From assembly GCA_945957605.1 (NCBI GenBank), contig CAMFLR010000006.1, forward strand, positions 372,001 through 436,000: DNA of 64,000 nucleotides, written 5' to 3'. Under the pieces are notes generated by a model that did no database searches, was not told the DNA's origin, and saw nothing but the letters and a program-made list of their open reading frames with translations. This DNA comes from an uncultured Isosphaeraceae bacterium (GTDB taxonomy: Bacteria > Planctomycetota > Planctomycetia > Isosphaerales > Isosphaeraceae). Every line of letters starts with the position of its first letter. Within the stretch, counting starts at the first letter, position 1. Made by a program: the position numbers and the translations under genes. This document shows positions 1 through 9,462 of the stretch, piece after piece.

Positions 1-463
1 TCGCGAGAATCGCATGATCGAGATTTCCATCACGCCAGGCGCGTTCCCAGTTGAGGCGATACATCACCGCTTTTTTCAGCACTGTATCACCCAGCCAGGT
101 GCCGAATTCGTCGTCCCACGTTAGCCCCGTCGGGTGCAAAATCAGCGGCTTGCCGTCCTTGGTCAGCCGAACTTCGCGACCGGTGAATTCGAGGTCGAGC
201 GTGTATTCACGAATCACGCCGACACGCGGATTTGCAAACACAACATCGCCGTAGGCGTAAACCTTGCCATCACGCACAACCACGCCTTGAATCGCCCCTA
301 ATCCAAGGTCGGTGATCGACTTGATCGGCGTAAAAGTCGCGTCAGCGGTCCAGGTCGAATCAGGCGGCGGAACGTGCTCGACTTTGGGAGCGGGGGCCTG
401 CGAAAAAGCCGACGCCGCGAACAAGAGCAACAACACCAACACGCGAGTTCCACAACCCATCAT
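1..463 (-). CDS. Secreted protein of unknown function, N-terminal part
   Basis: The reading frame is open from an ATG at 463 to the left window edge, giving the first 154 residues of a protein whose C-terminus lies outside. It begins with a signal peptide (MMGCGTRVLVLLLLFAASAF, then SQA). The mature part reads as short beta-rich stretches (GAIQGVVVRDGKVYAYGD, then a segment with DGKPLILHPTGLTWDDEFGTW), which would suit a beta-propeller-like extracellular protein, but no family is recognised. GGGAG lies about 10 bases before the start. The upstream ATG at 470 runs into a stop after three codons, so 463 is the first usable start. Confidence 0.65.
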   Translation of the reverse strand, partial: MMGCGTRVLVLLLLFAASAFSQAPAPKVEHVPPPDSTWTADATFTPIKSITDLGLGAIQGVVVRDGKVYAYGDVVFANPRVGVIREYTLDLEFTGREVRLTKDGKPLILHPTGLTWDDEFGTWLGDTVLKKAVMYRLNWERAWRDGNLDHAILA

Positions 464-629
464 CGCCGCATCTCCCGGCTCGTGCATTCGCGTCGAGCAC
501 AGAATTGCTCACACCCAAACGCATCACGGTGCATTGAACCAGCGTTTTATGTGCGTACGATGAATTTCGAGTGCGATTTCCAAGTTCGCCGAACGACTCC
601 CTCTCCGCCAAAAATCCACACCCTGCAAA

Positions 630-763
630 GGGTAGCCCAGGTTCTCGAACCTGGGCGGCGGAGCCGCAAGAGGCAGCAGTTAGAGCTTTCGATCAATAGA
701 AACTTGTCAACCCTACTGTTCTCTTGCCACTCCGCGGCCCGGGATCAAGATCCCGGGCTACCC
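630..763. repeat. Palindromic intergenic repeat, member of a dispersed family
   Basis: The element opens with GGGTAGCCCAGGTTCTCG, whose arms pair locally (CCCAGGTT/AACCTGGG), and closes with a second hairpin (GCCCGGGATC/GATCCCGGGC) ending in CTACCC, the complement of the opening GGGTAG. Inner parts carry AGCCGCAAGAGGCAG and, in opposite sense, CTCTTGCCACTCCGCGG. The same two-hairpin plan with an AAGAGG/CCTCTTG middle is seen near 9.8, 13.9 and 24.1 kb. The rest of the space between the two flanking genes shows nothing coding. Confidence 0.7.
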
Positions 764-789
764 ATCAATACTTCAACAATCAATTCAAG

Positions 790-3480
790 TCACTGCGATT
801 TCACATCACTCCGCCAAATGTCCCGAATCGCCACCTCATCATTCAACCCTTCCGGCACGGCCTTGCTCGAAGCATTTGCAAAATACCATCGCTTGCCATC
901 ATTCCGCGAGCTTAGCGTTCGACTCCCCGGCATCTCAAAATGCCCGTTGGGATCGGTCTCCCGCACCCAATTCCAGGCGTAACGCAGCCACTTCGCGCGA
1001 TACGCCTCCGGCTGATGCGCAAACCACGTGATCTCATCCCAACCCCAAACCCAAATACTCCCCTGCTTCGCTTCACCCGGCTTGCGGCTCGATCCCCAGT
1101 TGTCGATCTCCACCAAGAACGGCAAATGCTCGCAACTCCAACCGCTGTAAGTCATCCCACCTTTACTACGGCCGTAAATCCCATCCGAGAAGCCAACCTT
1201 CAGGATCGCCTCCTTGGGCTTATCCGGTGTTTCCATGATCCGTAGCGGAAACGAGTGAAAATCCATCAACAGTGTCCCCTCTCGCACCAATCCGCCGCTG
1301 GGAACGTGCGAGTCACACACAATCATGTGCCGGCGCGCCTTCTTGACGGCATGTTCACGAATCAAGCTGAGGACCTGCGAGTAATGCTTCAAATCGCGAT
1401 CATTGCCATTCATCAACTCGGTCTGGCCGAAGTGAATCGCCTCGATCCCCACGTCGATGTACGACGCGCCGAGGAAGTAGAACCAAAGCTTCGTTTCAGG
1501 CCGGCTGACGTCCGGCACCGAGTTGCCCGCACGCCAGTGATCCTTTCGCTTGCCATCGGGATAAAGCATGTCGGCATAGCGAAATTTCCGCTTCTCGACC
1601 GGCATTCCTAATGAAACAAACGCCCAATCGGGAACCGGCACCTGATCGACCTGCGTCGTCACGATCTCGAAAATGCAGGCCTGAAGAATCATTTCAGGAT
1701 CGGCCGCGTGCAACTGCGGAACCTGCTGACGCGCACGCTCCAGGTTTTTGATAAGGTTCGCCTCCTGGCCCCAAAGGCAAAGCGCCCGACCGATGAACTT
1801 CGCCTCCGTCGTCTTGAGCATGCGAATATTATCATTCAGGTCCCCCCGACCATTAAGCAAACCTTCCATCGAAATCGAGCGGTCGAGATAGTTCTCCAGC
1901 ACCTCGCGCGACATCACCTTGTCGAACTTGTAATCCTTCGACTTAGCTGCATCACCCACCTTAGCGGCTGGTGTTTTCGCCTGCGCATCCAAAATCGCGG
2001 CAACCACCGGCTTCGCGTCGCGTGGTGAAGTCGGATAGTGGCCGCGTCCCTCATCGACGAACACCGTGAAACTACTGCCCAGCTCCTTGATCTTCTTCTC
2101 AACCGCGCGCGTCTCACTCTCAAGCCAGGGATCTTTGCTGCCGCTGCTGTGAATCAGCGGAATCCCCGCCTTCGCCAGCACGTCGAGCCCTTCCATCGGC
2201 TGCTTCTTGGACATCAGGCTACGAATCGCCGCATTCTCGACATAAATGCATGAAACCTTGTCAGGATTCGCAATCGCCCACGCGTAGCACTCGCCGCCTG
2301 AGGTGCCAATGCCCTCAAGCACCGGACGCGGCGACAGACCGTTATCGACCATCAGTTTGTAGGTCGCGTCCCACTCTGCTTTCACCGGCCCGGCCTGAGC
2401 CGTCATCGGCGTCACAACAATGTGGAACCCCTTCGCCAGCAACTCCTGATCGACGCTGGCATCACGCGTAATTGTATCGGCCCGCATCACCCACGGTTTG
2501 CCTGGCGCGGGATTGTTCGGCACAACCACCGACGTGCTAATCAAACCCCAGCGGCTATCGGCCCGAGAATCGTATCGCACGTACGAAGGCACAAAACCGG
2601 GCCCGCGGCACGTGACGAACGTTTTCTCTTCCTTGAGCGGCAGATACGAATTCTCATCGCTGTAATAGTAACCCTTCGTCCAGCGATCGTTGGCAAACGA
2701 CGGCCGAGGCGCGGCAGGCTTGGTGTGCTCGACGATGAAGTCGGCAATCGGTTTGGGATTGCGCAGGCTGTGCGGGTGATGCGCAGGTCCATCCTTGATC
2801 ATCACCGTGATCTGCCCGTTCAATTCATGATAGCGCCGCTCGATCGCCAGCGTGTGCCGCTGCAGCAAGAAGTCCTGCGTGCCGCAAACGTTCAAGAGCG
2901 CGATATCAGCTTTCGCGAGCAAATTCAACTTGGCGAAATCTTCGGGGCGAATCGCCGGATTGTCGGCATAAATGCACGCGACTCGGTCAGGATGTTCGCC
3001 AGCGAACCAGTACGCATTGATGCCGCCGCGGCTCATGCCGTCGAACGCGCACTTCTTCGCCAGGCCGTGTTTTTCTGTTAAGAAATCGTACCACGCGTCC
3101 CACTGCTTACCGGGGTCGGGCGTGATGAACGCGATGTGAAAACCTCGGCGAAGTAGTTCGACTTCCGCCTGCGGCTCGTGATCCCAGTAACATCCCTGCC
3201 ACGACCACGGATTCCCAGCCGCAGCCTGCTTGGGAACGACGACGATGCAGCGTCGCTTTCCCTTCTCGGGATTCTTCACGCCGAAGCGTTCGTTGGCGTC
3301 GCGCTTGAATGGGGTAATGGCTAGCGTGGCTTCATCCATCTCGTAGTCGAAGCGGTCGAAACCGTCGTGCCAGGTGGTTTTTTCACCTTCGAAGGGGACG
3401 TAGGAATCGGCCCCCTGCGTTGCGGCTGCCGGCAAAAGGAGCGCGGCGATCACCCAAGCGAATCGCGTCGAGCACTTCAT
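790..3480 (-). CDS. Secreted double alpha/beta hydrolase with large C-terminal domain
   Basis: A protein of 896 residues. MKCSTRFAWVIAALLLPAAA is a signal peptide. This start is preferred over the upstream in-frame extension, which lacks coding character. Two successive alpha/beta-hydrolase modules follow. The first has nucleophile motif GMSRGG, an acid in CGTQDF and a His in GPAHHPHS. The second has GTSGGE, GSKDPW and EGRGHYPTS. The last ~350 residues form a different domain rich in Trp and Tyr (for example GSIWVWGWDEITWF), with features of a glycoside-hydrolase-like fold, but I cannot name the family. It is divergently transcribed from the M28 peptidase. The likely role is extracytoplasmic ester or carbohydrate degradation, by inference from fold motifs only. 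Confidence 0.7.
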   Translation of the reverse strand: MKCSTRFAWVIAALLLPAAATQGADSYVPFEGEKTTWHDGFDRFDYEMDEATLAITPFKRDANERFGVKNPEKGKRRCIVVVPKQAAAGNPWSWQGCYWDHEPQAEVELLRRGFHIAFITPDPGKQWDAWYDFLTEKHGLAKKCAFDGMSRGGINAYWFAGEHPDRVACIYADNPAIRPEDFAKLNLLAKADIALLNVCGTQDFLLQRHTLAIERRYHELNGQITVMIKDGPAHHPHSLRNPKPIADFIVEHTKPAAPRPSFANDRWTKGYYYSDENSYLPLKEEKTFVTCRGPGFVPSYVRYDSRADSRWGLISTSVVVPNNPAPGKPWVMRADTITRDASVDQELLAKGFHIVVTPMTAQAGPVKAEWDATYKLMVDNGLSPRPVLEGIGTSGGECYAWAIANPDKVSCIYVENAAIRSLMSKKQPMEGLDVLAKAGIPLIHSSGSKDPWLESETRAVEKKIKELGSSFTVFVDEGRGHYPTSPRDAKPVVAAILDAQAKTPAAKVGDAAKSKDYKFDKVMSREVLENYLDRSISMEGLLNGRGDLNDNIRMLKTTEAKFIGRALCLWGQEANLIKNLERARQQVPQLHAADPEMILQACIFEIVTTQVDQVPVPDWAFVSLGMPVEKRKFRYADMLYPDGKRKDHWRAGNSVPDVSRPETKLWFYFLGASYIDVGIEAIHFGQTELMNGNDRDLKHYSQVLSLIREHAVKKARRHMIVCDSHVPSGGLVREGTLLMDFHSFPLRIMETPDKPKEAILKVGFSDGIYGRSKGGMTYSGWSCEHLPFLVEIDNWGSSRKPGEAKQGSIWVWGWDEITWFAHQPEAYRAKWLRYAWNWVRETDPNGHFEMPGSRTLSSRNDGKRWYFANASSKAVPEGLNDEVAIRDIWRSDVKSQ

Positions 3481-3753
3481 AGAATGTGTCGTTCCCAGGA
3501 AACCCGGTGATTTAATCGACAAGAGGGACCAACATGGCTGGCCGTTCTCGCACGGCCCCCTCATTGGACAATCACACAAACTTCCGGTCAAGAAGCCAGC
3601 CAAGATCGTCTAATATCACCCATGTGTTTCAGTGAATGGTTGAAAACCGCGCGGCATTCGGCTTTGATGGTGAGACAACCTCCGGACCGCCGAACTCTCC
3701 GGGCGCTCCACTTTGGCTCACCTGGCTCATCCCCAATCCGTTCGGAACCACAC

Positions 3754-5337
3754 GTGAACGTTTTCAAATCCCTTGGCGTTGCAATTCTCCTCTCCTCACT
3801 CGCCTTCATCGCCCGCGCCGCCGACGGCGACCGCTGGCTCGCGCACGTCGCCACTCTGGCCGACGACAAGCTGGAAGGCCGCGAAACCGGCAGCCCCGGC
3901 CATCGCAAGGCGGCAGAATACGTCGCCGCCGAGTTCGCGAAAGCCGGTTTGAAGCCCGCAGGAACCGACGGCTTCCTCCAGCCCGTTTCGTTCAAATCGA
4001 AAACAATCGACGAAGCCCACTCGAGCCTGACGCTCATCGAAAACGGCCACGAGCATTCGCTCAAACTCGGCGACGACGCCGTCATCTCGCTGCGAGTCGA
4101 TCCCGCTCCCGAAGTCGAGGCTGACCTCGTTTTCGCCGGCTATGGCCTCGCGCACCCCGAAGCCAATCACGATGATTTCAAAGGTCTCGACGTCCGCGGC
4201 AAACTCGTTGTCGTTCTCTCCGGAGCACCAACGTCGATCCCCGGCCCCCTGGCCGCGCACATGCAGTCGTCCGGCGAACGTGGCGAATTGTTTCGCAAAC
4301 TCGGTGCGGCTGGCGTGGTAACAATTCAGAATCCCAAGAACATGGACATCCCCTGGGCCCGTTCAAGCCTCGCCCGCTTGATGCCGTCGATGACGCTTTC
4401 CGATCCCACCATGGACGACATGCGCGGCCTAAAACTTGCGGTGGGAATCAATCCCGCGAAGGCCGAAATTCTGTTCACGGGCACCGGTCACACGTTCGCC
4501 GAAATCCTTGCCCTCGCCGACGCCAACAAGCCCCTGCCGCACTTCGCCATCCCCAAAAAGATCAAGGCAATTGCCTCGGTGAAGCGAGTGAACGTTGAGT
4601 CGCAAAACGTCGCAGCCGTGCTGCCGGGAAACGATCCGCAACTCAAGAACGAGTACGTCGTCTTCAGTGCCCATCTCGATCACCTCGGCGTCGGCAAGCC
4701 CATCAACGGCGACGCGATTTTCAATGGTGCGATGGACAACGCCTCAGGCGTGGCAACGCTCATCGAAGTCGCCAGCCAGCTCAAAGATTCCGGCTTGAAA
4801 CTCAAGCGATCGGTCCTGTTCGTCGCGGTCACCGGCGAGGAAAAAGGCCTGCTCGGTTCGCGCTACTTCGCAAACATGCCGACGGTTGATGCCAAGTCGA
4901 TCGTCGCGAATATCAACACCGACATGTATCTGCCGATCTTCCCCATGAAGCGGCTAACGATCTACGGACTCGATGAATCCGACCTCGGCCGCGACGCCGC
5001 CACCGTCGCCGAATCACTCGGCATCGCAGCCGACGCCGATCCCGAACCGAAGCGAAACCTGTTCATTCGCAGCGATCAATACAGCTTCATTCGCCGCGGA
5101 ATTCCCGCCCTCGCGCTCAAGATCGGTTTCGTCAAGGATTCGCCCGAAGAGAAGCTAGCAAAGGCCTGGCTGACCGAACGCTATCACGCTCCTTCCGACG
5201 ACATGAGCCAACCGATCGACAAGCAGGCGGCGGCTGATTTCAATCGGCTGGTTGCGAAGCTATTGGAACGCGTGGCCAATCGCGATACCAAGCCGCGCTG
5301 GAATAATTCGTCGTTCTTCAAGCGGTTTGCGCAATGA
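3754..5337 (+). CDS. Secreted M28-family zinc aminopeptidase
   Basis: 527 residues from a GTG start that gives a clean signal peptide (MNVFKSLGVAILLSSLAFIA, cut near RAADG). The frame stays open further upstream but without a better start. The two-zinc M28 ligand set is complete: His307 in AHLDHLG, Asp328 in MDNASG, Glu362-Glu363 in TGEEKG, Asp390 in NTDM and His478 in YHAPSDD. A PA-like insert lies between the N-terminal part and the catalytic domain (around VEADLVFAGYGLAHPE to VVTIQNP). Members of this family remove N-terminal amino acids from peptides outside the cytoplasm. Nothing essential looks missing. Confidence 0.88.
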   Translation: MNVFKSLGVAILLSSLAFIARAADGDRWLAHVATLADDKLEGRETGSPGHRKAAEYVAAEFAKAGLKPAGTDGFLQPVSFKSKTIDEAHSSLTLIENGHEHSLKLGDDAVISLRVDPAPEVEADLVFAGYGLAHPEANHDDFKGLDVRGKLVVVLSGAPTSIPGPLAAHMQSSGERGELFRKLGAAGVVTIQNPKNMDIPWARSSLARLMPSMTLSDPTMDDMRGLKLAVGINPAKAEILFTGTGHTFAEILALADANKPLPHFAIPKKIKAIASVKRVNVESQNVAAVLPGNDPQLKNEYVVFSAHLDHLGVGKPINGDAIFNGAMDNASGVATLIEVASQLKDSGLKLKRSVLFVAVTGEEKGLLGSRYFANMPTVDAKSIVANINTDMYLPIFPMKRLTIYGLDESDLGRDAATVAESLGIAADADPEPKRNLFIRSDQYSFIRRGIPALALKIGFVKDSPEEKLAKAWLTERYHAPSDDMSQPIDKQAAADFNRLVAKLLERVANRDTKPRWNNSSFFKRFAQ

Positions 5338-5539
5338 TTTGATTAGCTAGTGATTCTCTTTCACTCGACGATGGCGCCGGTTTCGGTTTTTGCCGAGACC
5401 GGTGTCATCGTCGTTCTCAATTCTAGCCGCAACGAGTGTCTGAGGATTGTTAAAAGGCTCGACGCTATTTTGATGGGAAACGACTTTGGATGGCTATACG
5501 ATGAGTTCTTGAAATCATTCATCATCAGTGGAAATCATC

Positions 5540-6295
5540 GTGTTCCCATCCCGACGAGCCACAAACGCGTTTCGAGCGATCAAGAAGCAGTCGCATCGGA
5601 AAGTATTCCGGCTCGGGCTTGATTCAATTCTCATTCTTATCGTTGGTGCTGCCCTGGTATTTAGCGGCATATTACAATTCCGGAAGGCCTTTAGCCCAGA
5701 CTATGTTTGCGACCTTTACGCACTCGATGGCGACGTGGAAGCCCTGGCGCGAGACATTGTGTCCGACAAGGTAATTGATGCCGCTCTCGATCATCCCTAT
5801 CCAACTTTGAATTTATTGCCCAAGCGACCGGAGAAAGATGGAAATTCACTCGCTTATGAAATCGAGAATCCGTCGCCGTCGAAATCGCTAAGACCAGCAT
5901 TGCGCATGTCCGCTCGTTACGCGGGCGTCAATGACGCACGCTCCGAAGTCCGAGATCATCTGCGAATAAAGATTAACTACGACACTCGTATTGTGAGGCT
6001 TAGCCACGACGTAGATGAAAGTCTATTGAGACCAAAGACGTCCAATGTTCTGGCAGCGATTGTCAAAGCAGCGGAGGTTGAAATCGGCTCACAGCGCACT
6101 TCCATTGCTAGCCCTATTATGTTGCACAGGTCCCACCCGCAGTTCTGGCTATTCTTTGGCGGATTATGGTTAACGACGACCCTCTTTATGCTGGTTTCGC
6201 TTCGGTCGCCTAAGGAATCAGCAAATCCACCGAAAGTAGCAGGCCCTCTTGATGACACAACTTCACCGTCTGTCGCTCTGCTCGATCATCATTAA
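5540..6295 (+). CDS. Two-TM protein, paralog 1 of 4, Wzz-like
   Basis: 251 residues. The GTG start at 5540 is chosen because it puts the motif RLGLDSILILIVG at exactly the same distance from the start (Gly26) as in the three following paralogs. A GGAA lies upstream. One N-terminal TM segment (about residues 30-48) and one near the C-terminus (LFFGGLWLTTTLFMLVSL) flank a soluble part. That part contains LDGDVEALARDIVSDKVIDAALDHP, a RSEVRDHLRIKIN segment with DTRIVRL, and VLAAIVKAAEVEIGSQR. This order resembles the Wzz/chain-length-determinant domain of planctomycete polysaccharide co-polymerases, but with no kinase domain. The relationship is inferred, not proven. Confidence 0.72.
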   Translation: MFPSRRATNAFRAIKKQSHRKVFRLGLDSILILIVGAALVFSGILQFRKAFSPDYVCDLYALDGDVEALARDIVSDKVIDAALDHPYPTLNLLPKRPEKDGNSLAYEIENPSPSKSLRPALRMSARYAGVNDARSEVRDHLRIKINYDTRIVRLSHDVDESLLRPKTSNVLAAIVKAAEVEIGSQRTSIASPIMLHRSHPQFWLFFGGLWLTTTLFMLVSLRSPKESANPPKVAGPLDDTTSPSVALLDHH

Positions 6296-6426
6296 GTCAT
6301 GATACATGCCCCTGCTGTTGCCAGTCCTACGTCTAGCACATAACCAACGACAAACTAGGGAAACCAATGTCGCCTTGCTATCATCAAATACACACCTAAA
6401 ACCGCTCATAAAAATTGGGAAGTGCT

Positions 6427-7110
6427 ATGCTCTTCTTTGGAAAAGTTCGAACCGAAAGTAACCTCGCAACTATTCGGCCACCGCGACGACAGTTCCGAAT
6501 CGGCCTCGACTCGATACTGATTTTGATCGTGAGCGTTGCCTTTTTTCTCGCGTATTTCAATCAAGAACGAAACCCATTCAAAACCCATTACGCATGCGAC
6601 ATCTGCGTGATCGACGGCGACGTTGAAAGCCTGGCAAGAGACCTCCTTTCCAATCGCGTGATCGACGCCGCGCTCGATCGACCTGTCCCCGCACTGAATT
6701 TCTTCCTCGCCCGTCAACAGGGGAATGCAGGCTCGGACATCGAAATTCTTCCGTCTCGGGGATCGAGTCCTGTCGTACCCCCGCCTCTGCGGAGCACGGG
6801 GCCTTTCGCCAGTTCGAGCGACCCGCGTGCCGAGCTCCGCGACCAGTTCCAAATCGAGGCGAATCCTGATACGCAGCGAATCAGCGTGAAAATCAAATTC
6901 GAAGTTCGTGTCTCACCACCCCACCTGTTTGAGATCCTTGCAGCCATCGTCAAAGCAGCCGAAGAAGAGTTCGGACCAAAGCGCGTCATCATCGCCACTC
7001 CGATCACGTTCCACACAGCTCCAATTCCGAACGTACCTTACCTCGTTGCGGCTGAGCTATCGTTCTTTCTTTTCATTGCGGTGTCGATGCGTCGCTGCAA
7101 GACTTTGTAG
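6427..7110 (+). CDS. Two-TM protein, paralog 2 of 4, Wzz-like
   Basis: 227 residues. ATG is preceded by GGGAAG, and an upstream in-frame TTG adds only four residues. Layout matches its neighbours: basic N-terminus, FRIGLDSILILIV membrane segment, then IDGDVESLARDLLSNRVIDAALDRP, a RAELRDQFQIEANPDT segment, and ILAAIVKAAEEEFGPKRVIIATPI, then a C-terminal TM. The middle linker is Pro-rich and differs most between copies. Function unknown. A role linked to envelope polysaccharide is suggested only by the resemblance to Wzz-type domains. Confidence 0.75.
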   Translation: MLFFGKVRTESNLATIRPPRRQFRIGLDSILILIVSVAFFLAYFNQERNPFKTHYACDICVIDGDVESLARDLLSNRVIDAALDRPVPALNFFLARQQGNAGSDIEILPSRGSSPVVPPPLRSTGPFASSSDPRAELRDQFQIEANPDTQRISVKIKFEVRVSPPHLFEILAAIVKAAEEEFGPKRVIIATPITFHTAPIPNVPYLVAAELSFFLFIAVSMRRCKTL

Positions 7111-7223
7111 CGTAAAACCTTTGAGTTTTGCTCCAAACCACTGCGAGGCGATGCCTTGTTCGCGCACCGTAGCTTTGATGCCGACGATGCGATGATCGGC
7201 GATGTCTTCCACGGAGAAAGGCT

Positions 7224-7979
7224 ATGCTCTTCTTCCGAGACAAAAAACGCGACCTCGAACTTATCAACAATTCTCCGCAGCGACGCAAAATCCGGATCGG
7301 TCTTGATTCGATTTTCATATTGATCGTAGGTGTCGCAATTTTGATGGCAATGATCATCGAGCGACAAAAGTCATTCCGGTCGTTTCATGTTTGCTTTGTT
7401 CGCGCAGTTGATGGTGACACCGAGACTCTCGCGAAAGACTTGCTTTCCGATCAGGTGCTTGACGCCGCGCTCGATCGCCCCACTCCGGCACTAACTCCGC
7501 GCAAAATCAGCGATAAAGAGGGCAACAACTGGTCGGTCCTCGCGCTCGATCGGCGCTCCCATAATCCTGTACCATACCGATTCCACGGCCGATTCGCCGG
7601 TGTGACAGACCTGCATGCGGAGTTTCGAGATCGATTGACAATCAAAGTCAATCCGGAAACTCATCTTGTCGCGCTGGGAGTTGAGCATTTTCCATTGCGC
7701 GTTGGTGGCGGCAACGACTCCATTTTGTTGACAGCACTTGTCAAAGCAGCCGAGGAGAAACTCGGGCCTCGTCGCGTCGCCATTGTGACCCCAATCGTGC
7801 TCTACAAGAATCCACCCGTTCATCGGCTTTACTTCGTTGGGCTCGGATCCTCGGTGATCCTCTTCCTATTCGTTTCGATGCGACCGCGCAAGAAGTCGAC
7901 AAAACAGTCAGGGATACCAAATCCGCCGGTAACAGATGTGGCAGCGACATCCTCTCCTGCCCCTGTCCATCCCGACTGA
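7224..7979 (+). CDS. Two-TM protein, paralog 3 of 4, Wzz-like
   Basis: 251 residues, ATG with GGAGAAAGG just upstream. It shares the common core: IRIGLDSIFILIVGVAIL membrane segment, VDGDTETLAKDLLSDQVLDAALDRP, then HAEFRDRLTIKVNPETHLV, ALVKAAEEKLGPRRVAIVTPI and a second TM (FVGLGSSVILFLFVSM). The cytoplasmic tail is longer than in copies 2 and 4. It lies on the same strand as the other copies with gaps of about 110-150 bases, too long for tight coupling, so each copy may have its own promoter. Confidence 0.75.
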   Translation: MLFFRDKKRDLELINNSPQRRKIRIGLDSIFILIVGVAILMAMIIERQKSFRSFHVCFVRAVDGDTETLAKDLLSDQVLDAALDRPTPALTPRKISDKEGNNWSVLALDRRSHNPVPYRFHGRFAGVTDLHAEFRDRLTIKVNPETHLVALGVEHFPLRVGGGNDSILLTALVKAAEEKLGPRRVAIVTPIVLYKNPPVHRLYFVGLGSSVILFLFVSMRPRKKSTKQSGIPNPPVTDVAATSSPAPVHPD

Positions 7980-8128
7980 TCTGCAACGGCGTTTCTGTAT
8001 AGAAATACAAGTCGACCTAAAGTTTCTCGCCAGACCTCTCGATGGAAACAAGGATATCTTCTTGGCAACCATCTCAGATCAACTTATCATGAATTTGTGA
8101 AACCGCTTTCGCTAATCGGGGTAAAGCA

Positions 8129-8812
8129 ATGTTTCTCATTTCAAGAATCTCTGAAGCTGATAGCCTCATCGGCATTCGGCCGCCGCGACGTAAATTCCGG
8201 GTTGGGCTCGATTCGATTTTGATATTGATCGTCGGCTCTGCATTCTTGTTCGCGTTCATCACGCAACAACAAAGCGCGGCGAAGTCGTATGAGATTTGCG
8301 AACTCCGCGCGGTTGATGGCGACGCCGAGCACTTAGCAAGGGACTTACTTTCCGATAAGGTGCTCGACGTCGCGCTCGATCACCCGACGCCAATTTTTAA
8401 CAAGAGTCAATTCATCGATTCTCTCGGAAAGAAGCGCGTTGTCAGCGAAATCGTTCCAAGATCCGAATCGAGATATCCACCAACACCCTACCGAATGGAC
8501 CGCCGATTTACGGGCCTGGAAGACCCTCGCTCCGAATTCCGCGACAAGCTACGGATCAAGGTCAACCCTGATACTCACATGCTGACGTTACGCATTGAAT
8601 TCTGCGATAGTCCTTGCGGCTGCTTCTCAGTTCAAACCCTGGCAGCGGTTGCCCAGGCGGCAGAGGAAGAACTGGGAAGCCAACGAGTCGCCATCGGGAC
8701 TTCGATTACAACTCACTTCGAACCGCCAGCGAACCCGCTTTACTGCGTTGCTTTTGGTTCGTCGCTCATCCTGTTTACAGCCGTATCATTGCGATGGCCC
8801 AAGAACTCCTGA
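8129..8812 (+). CDS. Two-TM protein, paralog 4 of 4, Wzz-like
   Basis: 227 residues, ATG with GGGGTAAAG upstream. The core is the same as in the three preceding genes: FRVGLDSILILIVGSAFL, VDGDAEHLARDLLSDKVLDVALDHP, RSEFRDKLRIKVNPDTHML, VAQAAEEELGSQRVAIGTSI, and a terminal TM. It carries three extra cysteines (FCDSPCGC) in the segment before the last helix, absent in its siblings. It ends the array and runs convergently towards the acetyltransferase gene. Confidence 0.75.
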   Translation: MFLISRISEADSLIGIRPPRRKFRVGLDSILILIVGSAFLFAFITQQQSAAKSYEICELRAVDGDAEHLARDLLSDKVLDVALDHPTPIFNKSQFIDSLGKKRVVSEIVPRSESRYPPTPYRMDRRFTGLEDPRSEFRDKLRIKVNPDTHMLTLRIEFCDSPCGCFSVQTLAAVAQAAEEELGSQRVAIGTSITTHFEPPANPLYCVAFGSSLILFTAVSLRWPKNS

Positions 8813-8859
8813 AACGAAACTTATTTTTGCTTACATGACCAACCATTCAGACACCAAGC

Positions 8860-9417
8860 TCAATCCGTAATCTCCCTCAGCACGCGGCAAGGATTGCCAA
8901 CCGCAACCACGCCTTCAGGAATATCCCGCGTCACCACGCTTCCCGCGCCAATCACCGAGCGCGCCCCAATTTTCACGCCGGGACAAATAATCGCGCCGCC
9001 GCCGACCCAAACATCGCGACCAATCTCGACCGGCTTGGCGAACTCCTGCTTGCGTCGAAGCTCCGCATTCATCGGATGCGTACCGGTGTAAATTTGCACG
9101 GCCGGACCGAAAAGGGTGAAGTCGCCGATGCGGACGTCGCATACATCAAGCACGATGCAATTGAAGTTGAAGAACACGCGCTCGCCGAGATGAATGTTCG
9201 AGCCGTAGTCACAAAAGAACGGCGGCTGCATCCAAACGCTGTCACCGCCAGTGCCCATCAGTTTACGCAAGATCCGCCGACGTTCATCGGTCTGCGAGTC
9301 GTGCGTGGCGTTGAGCATCTGGCAAAGGTCGTGTGCACGTCCGCGGGCCGCGACGAGCTCGGGGTCCAGCGAGTCATAGAGTTCCCCCGCCAGCATTTTC
9401 TCGCGTTCGCTACGCAT
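8860..9417 (-). CDS. Maltose/galactoside O-acetyltransferase family protein
   Basis: 185 residues, the usual size for Maa/LacA-type enzymes that move an acetyl group from acetyl-CoA to a sugar hydroxyl. The N-terminal family signature is present (EREKMLAGELYDSLDPEL). Left-handed beta-helix hexapeptide repeats fill the second half (VGGGAIICPGVKIGARSVIG), with the active-site His in TGTHPM. The end GNPCRVLREI is typical. It follows the DUF1289 gene after 45 bases on the same strand and may be co-transcribed with it. The exact sugar acceptor cannot be read from sequence. Confidence 0.9.
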   Translation of the reverse strand: MRSEREKMLAGELYDSLDPELVAARGRAHDLCQMLNATHDSQTDERRRILRKLMGTGGDSVWMQPPFFCDYGSNIHLGERVFFNFNCIVLDVCDVRIGDFTLFGPAVQIYTGTHPMNAELRRKQEFAKPVEIGRDVWVGGGAIICPGVKIGARSVIGAGSVVTRDIPEGVVAVGNPCRVLREITD

Positions 9418-9462
9418 CGCACACCCCCGCCCTGGTGTTGATAAGCTGATCCCGTCGCTCGA

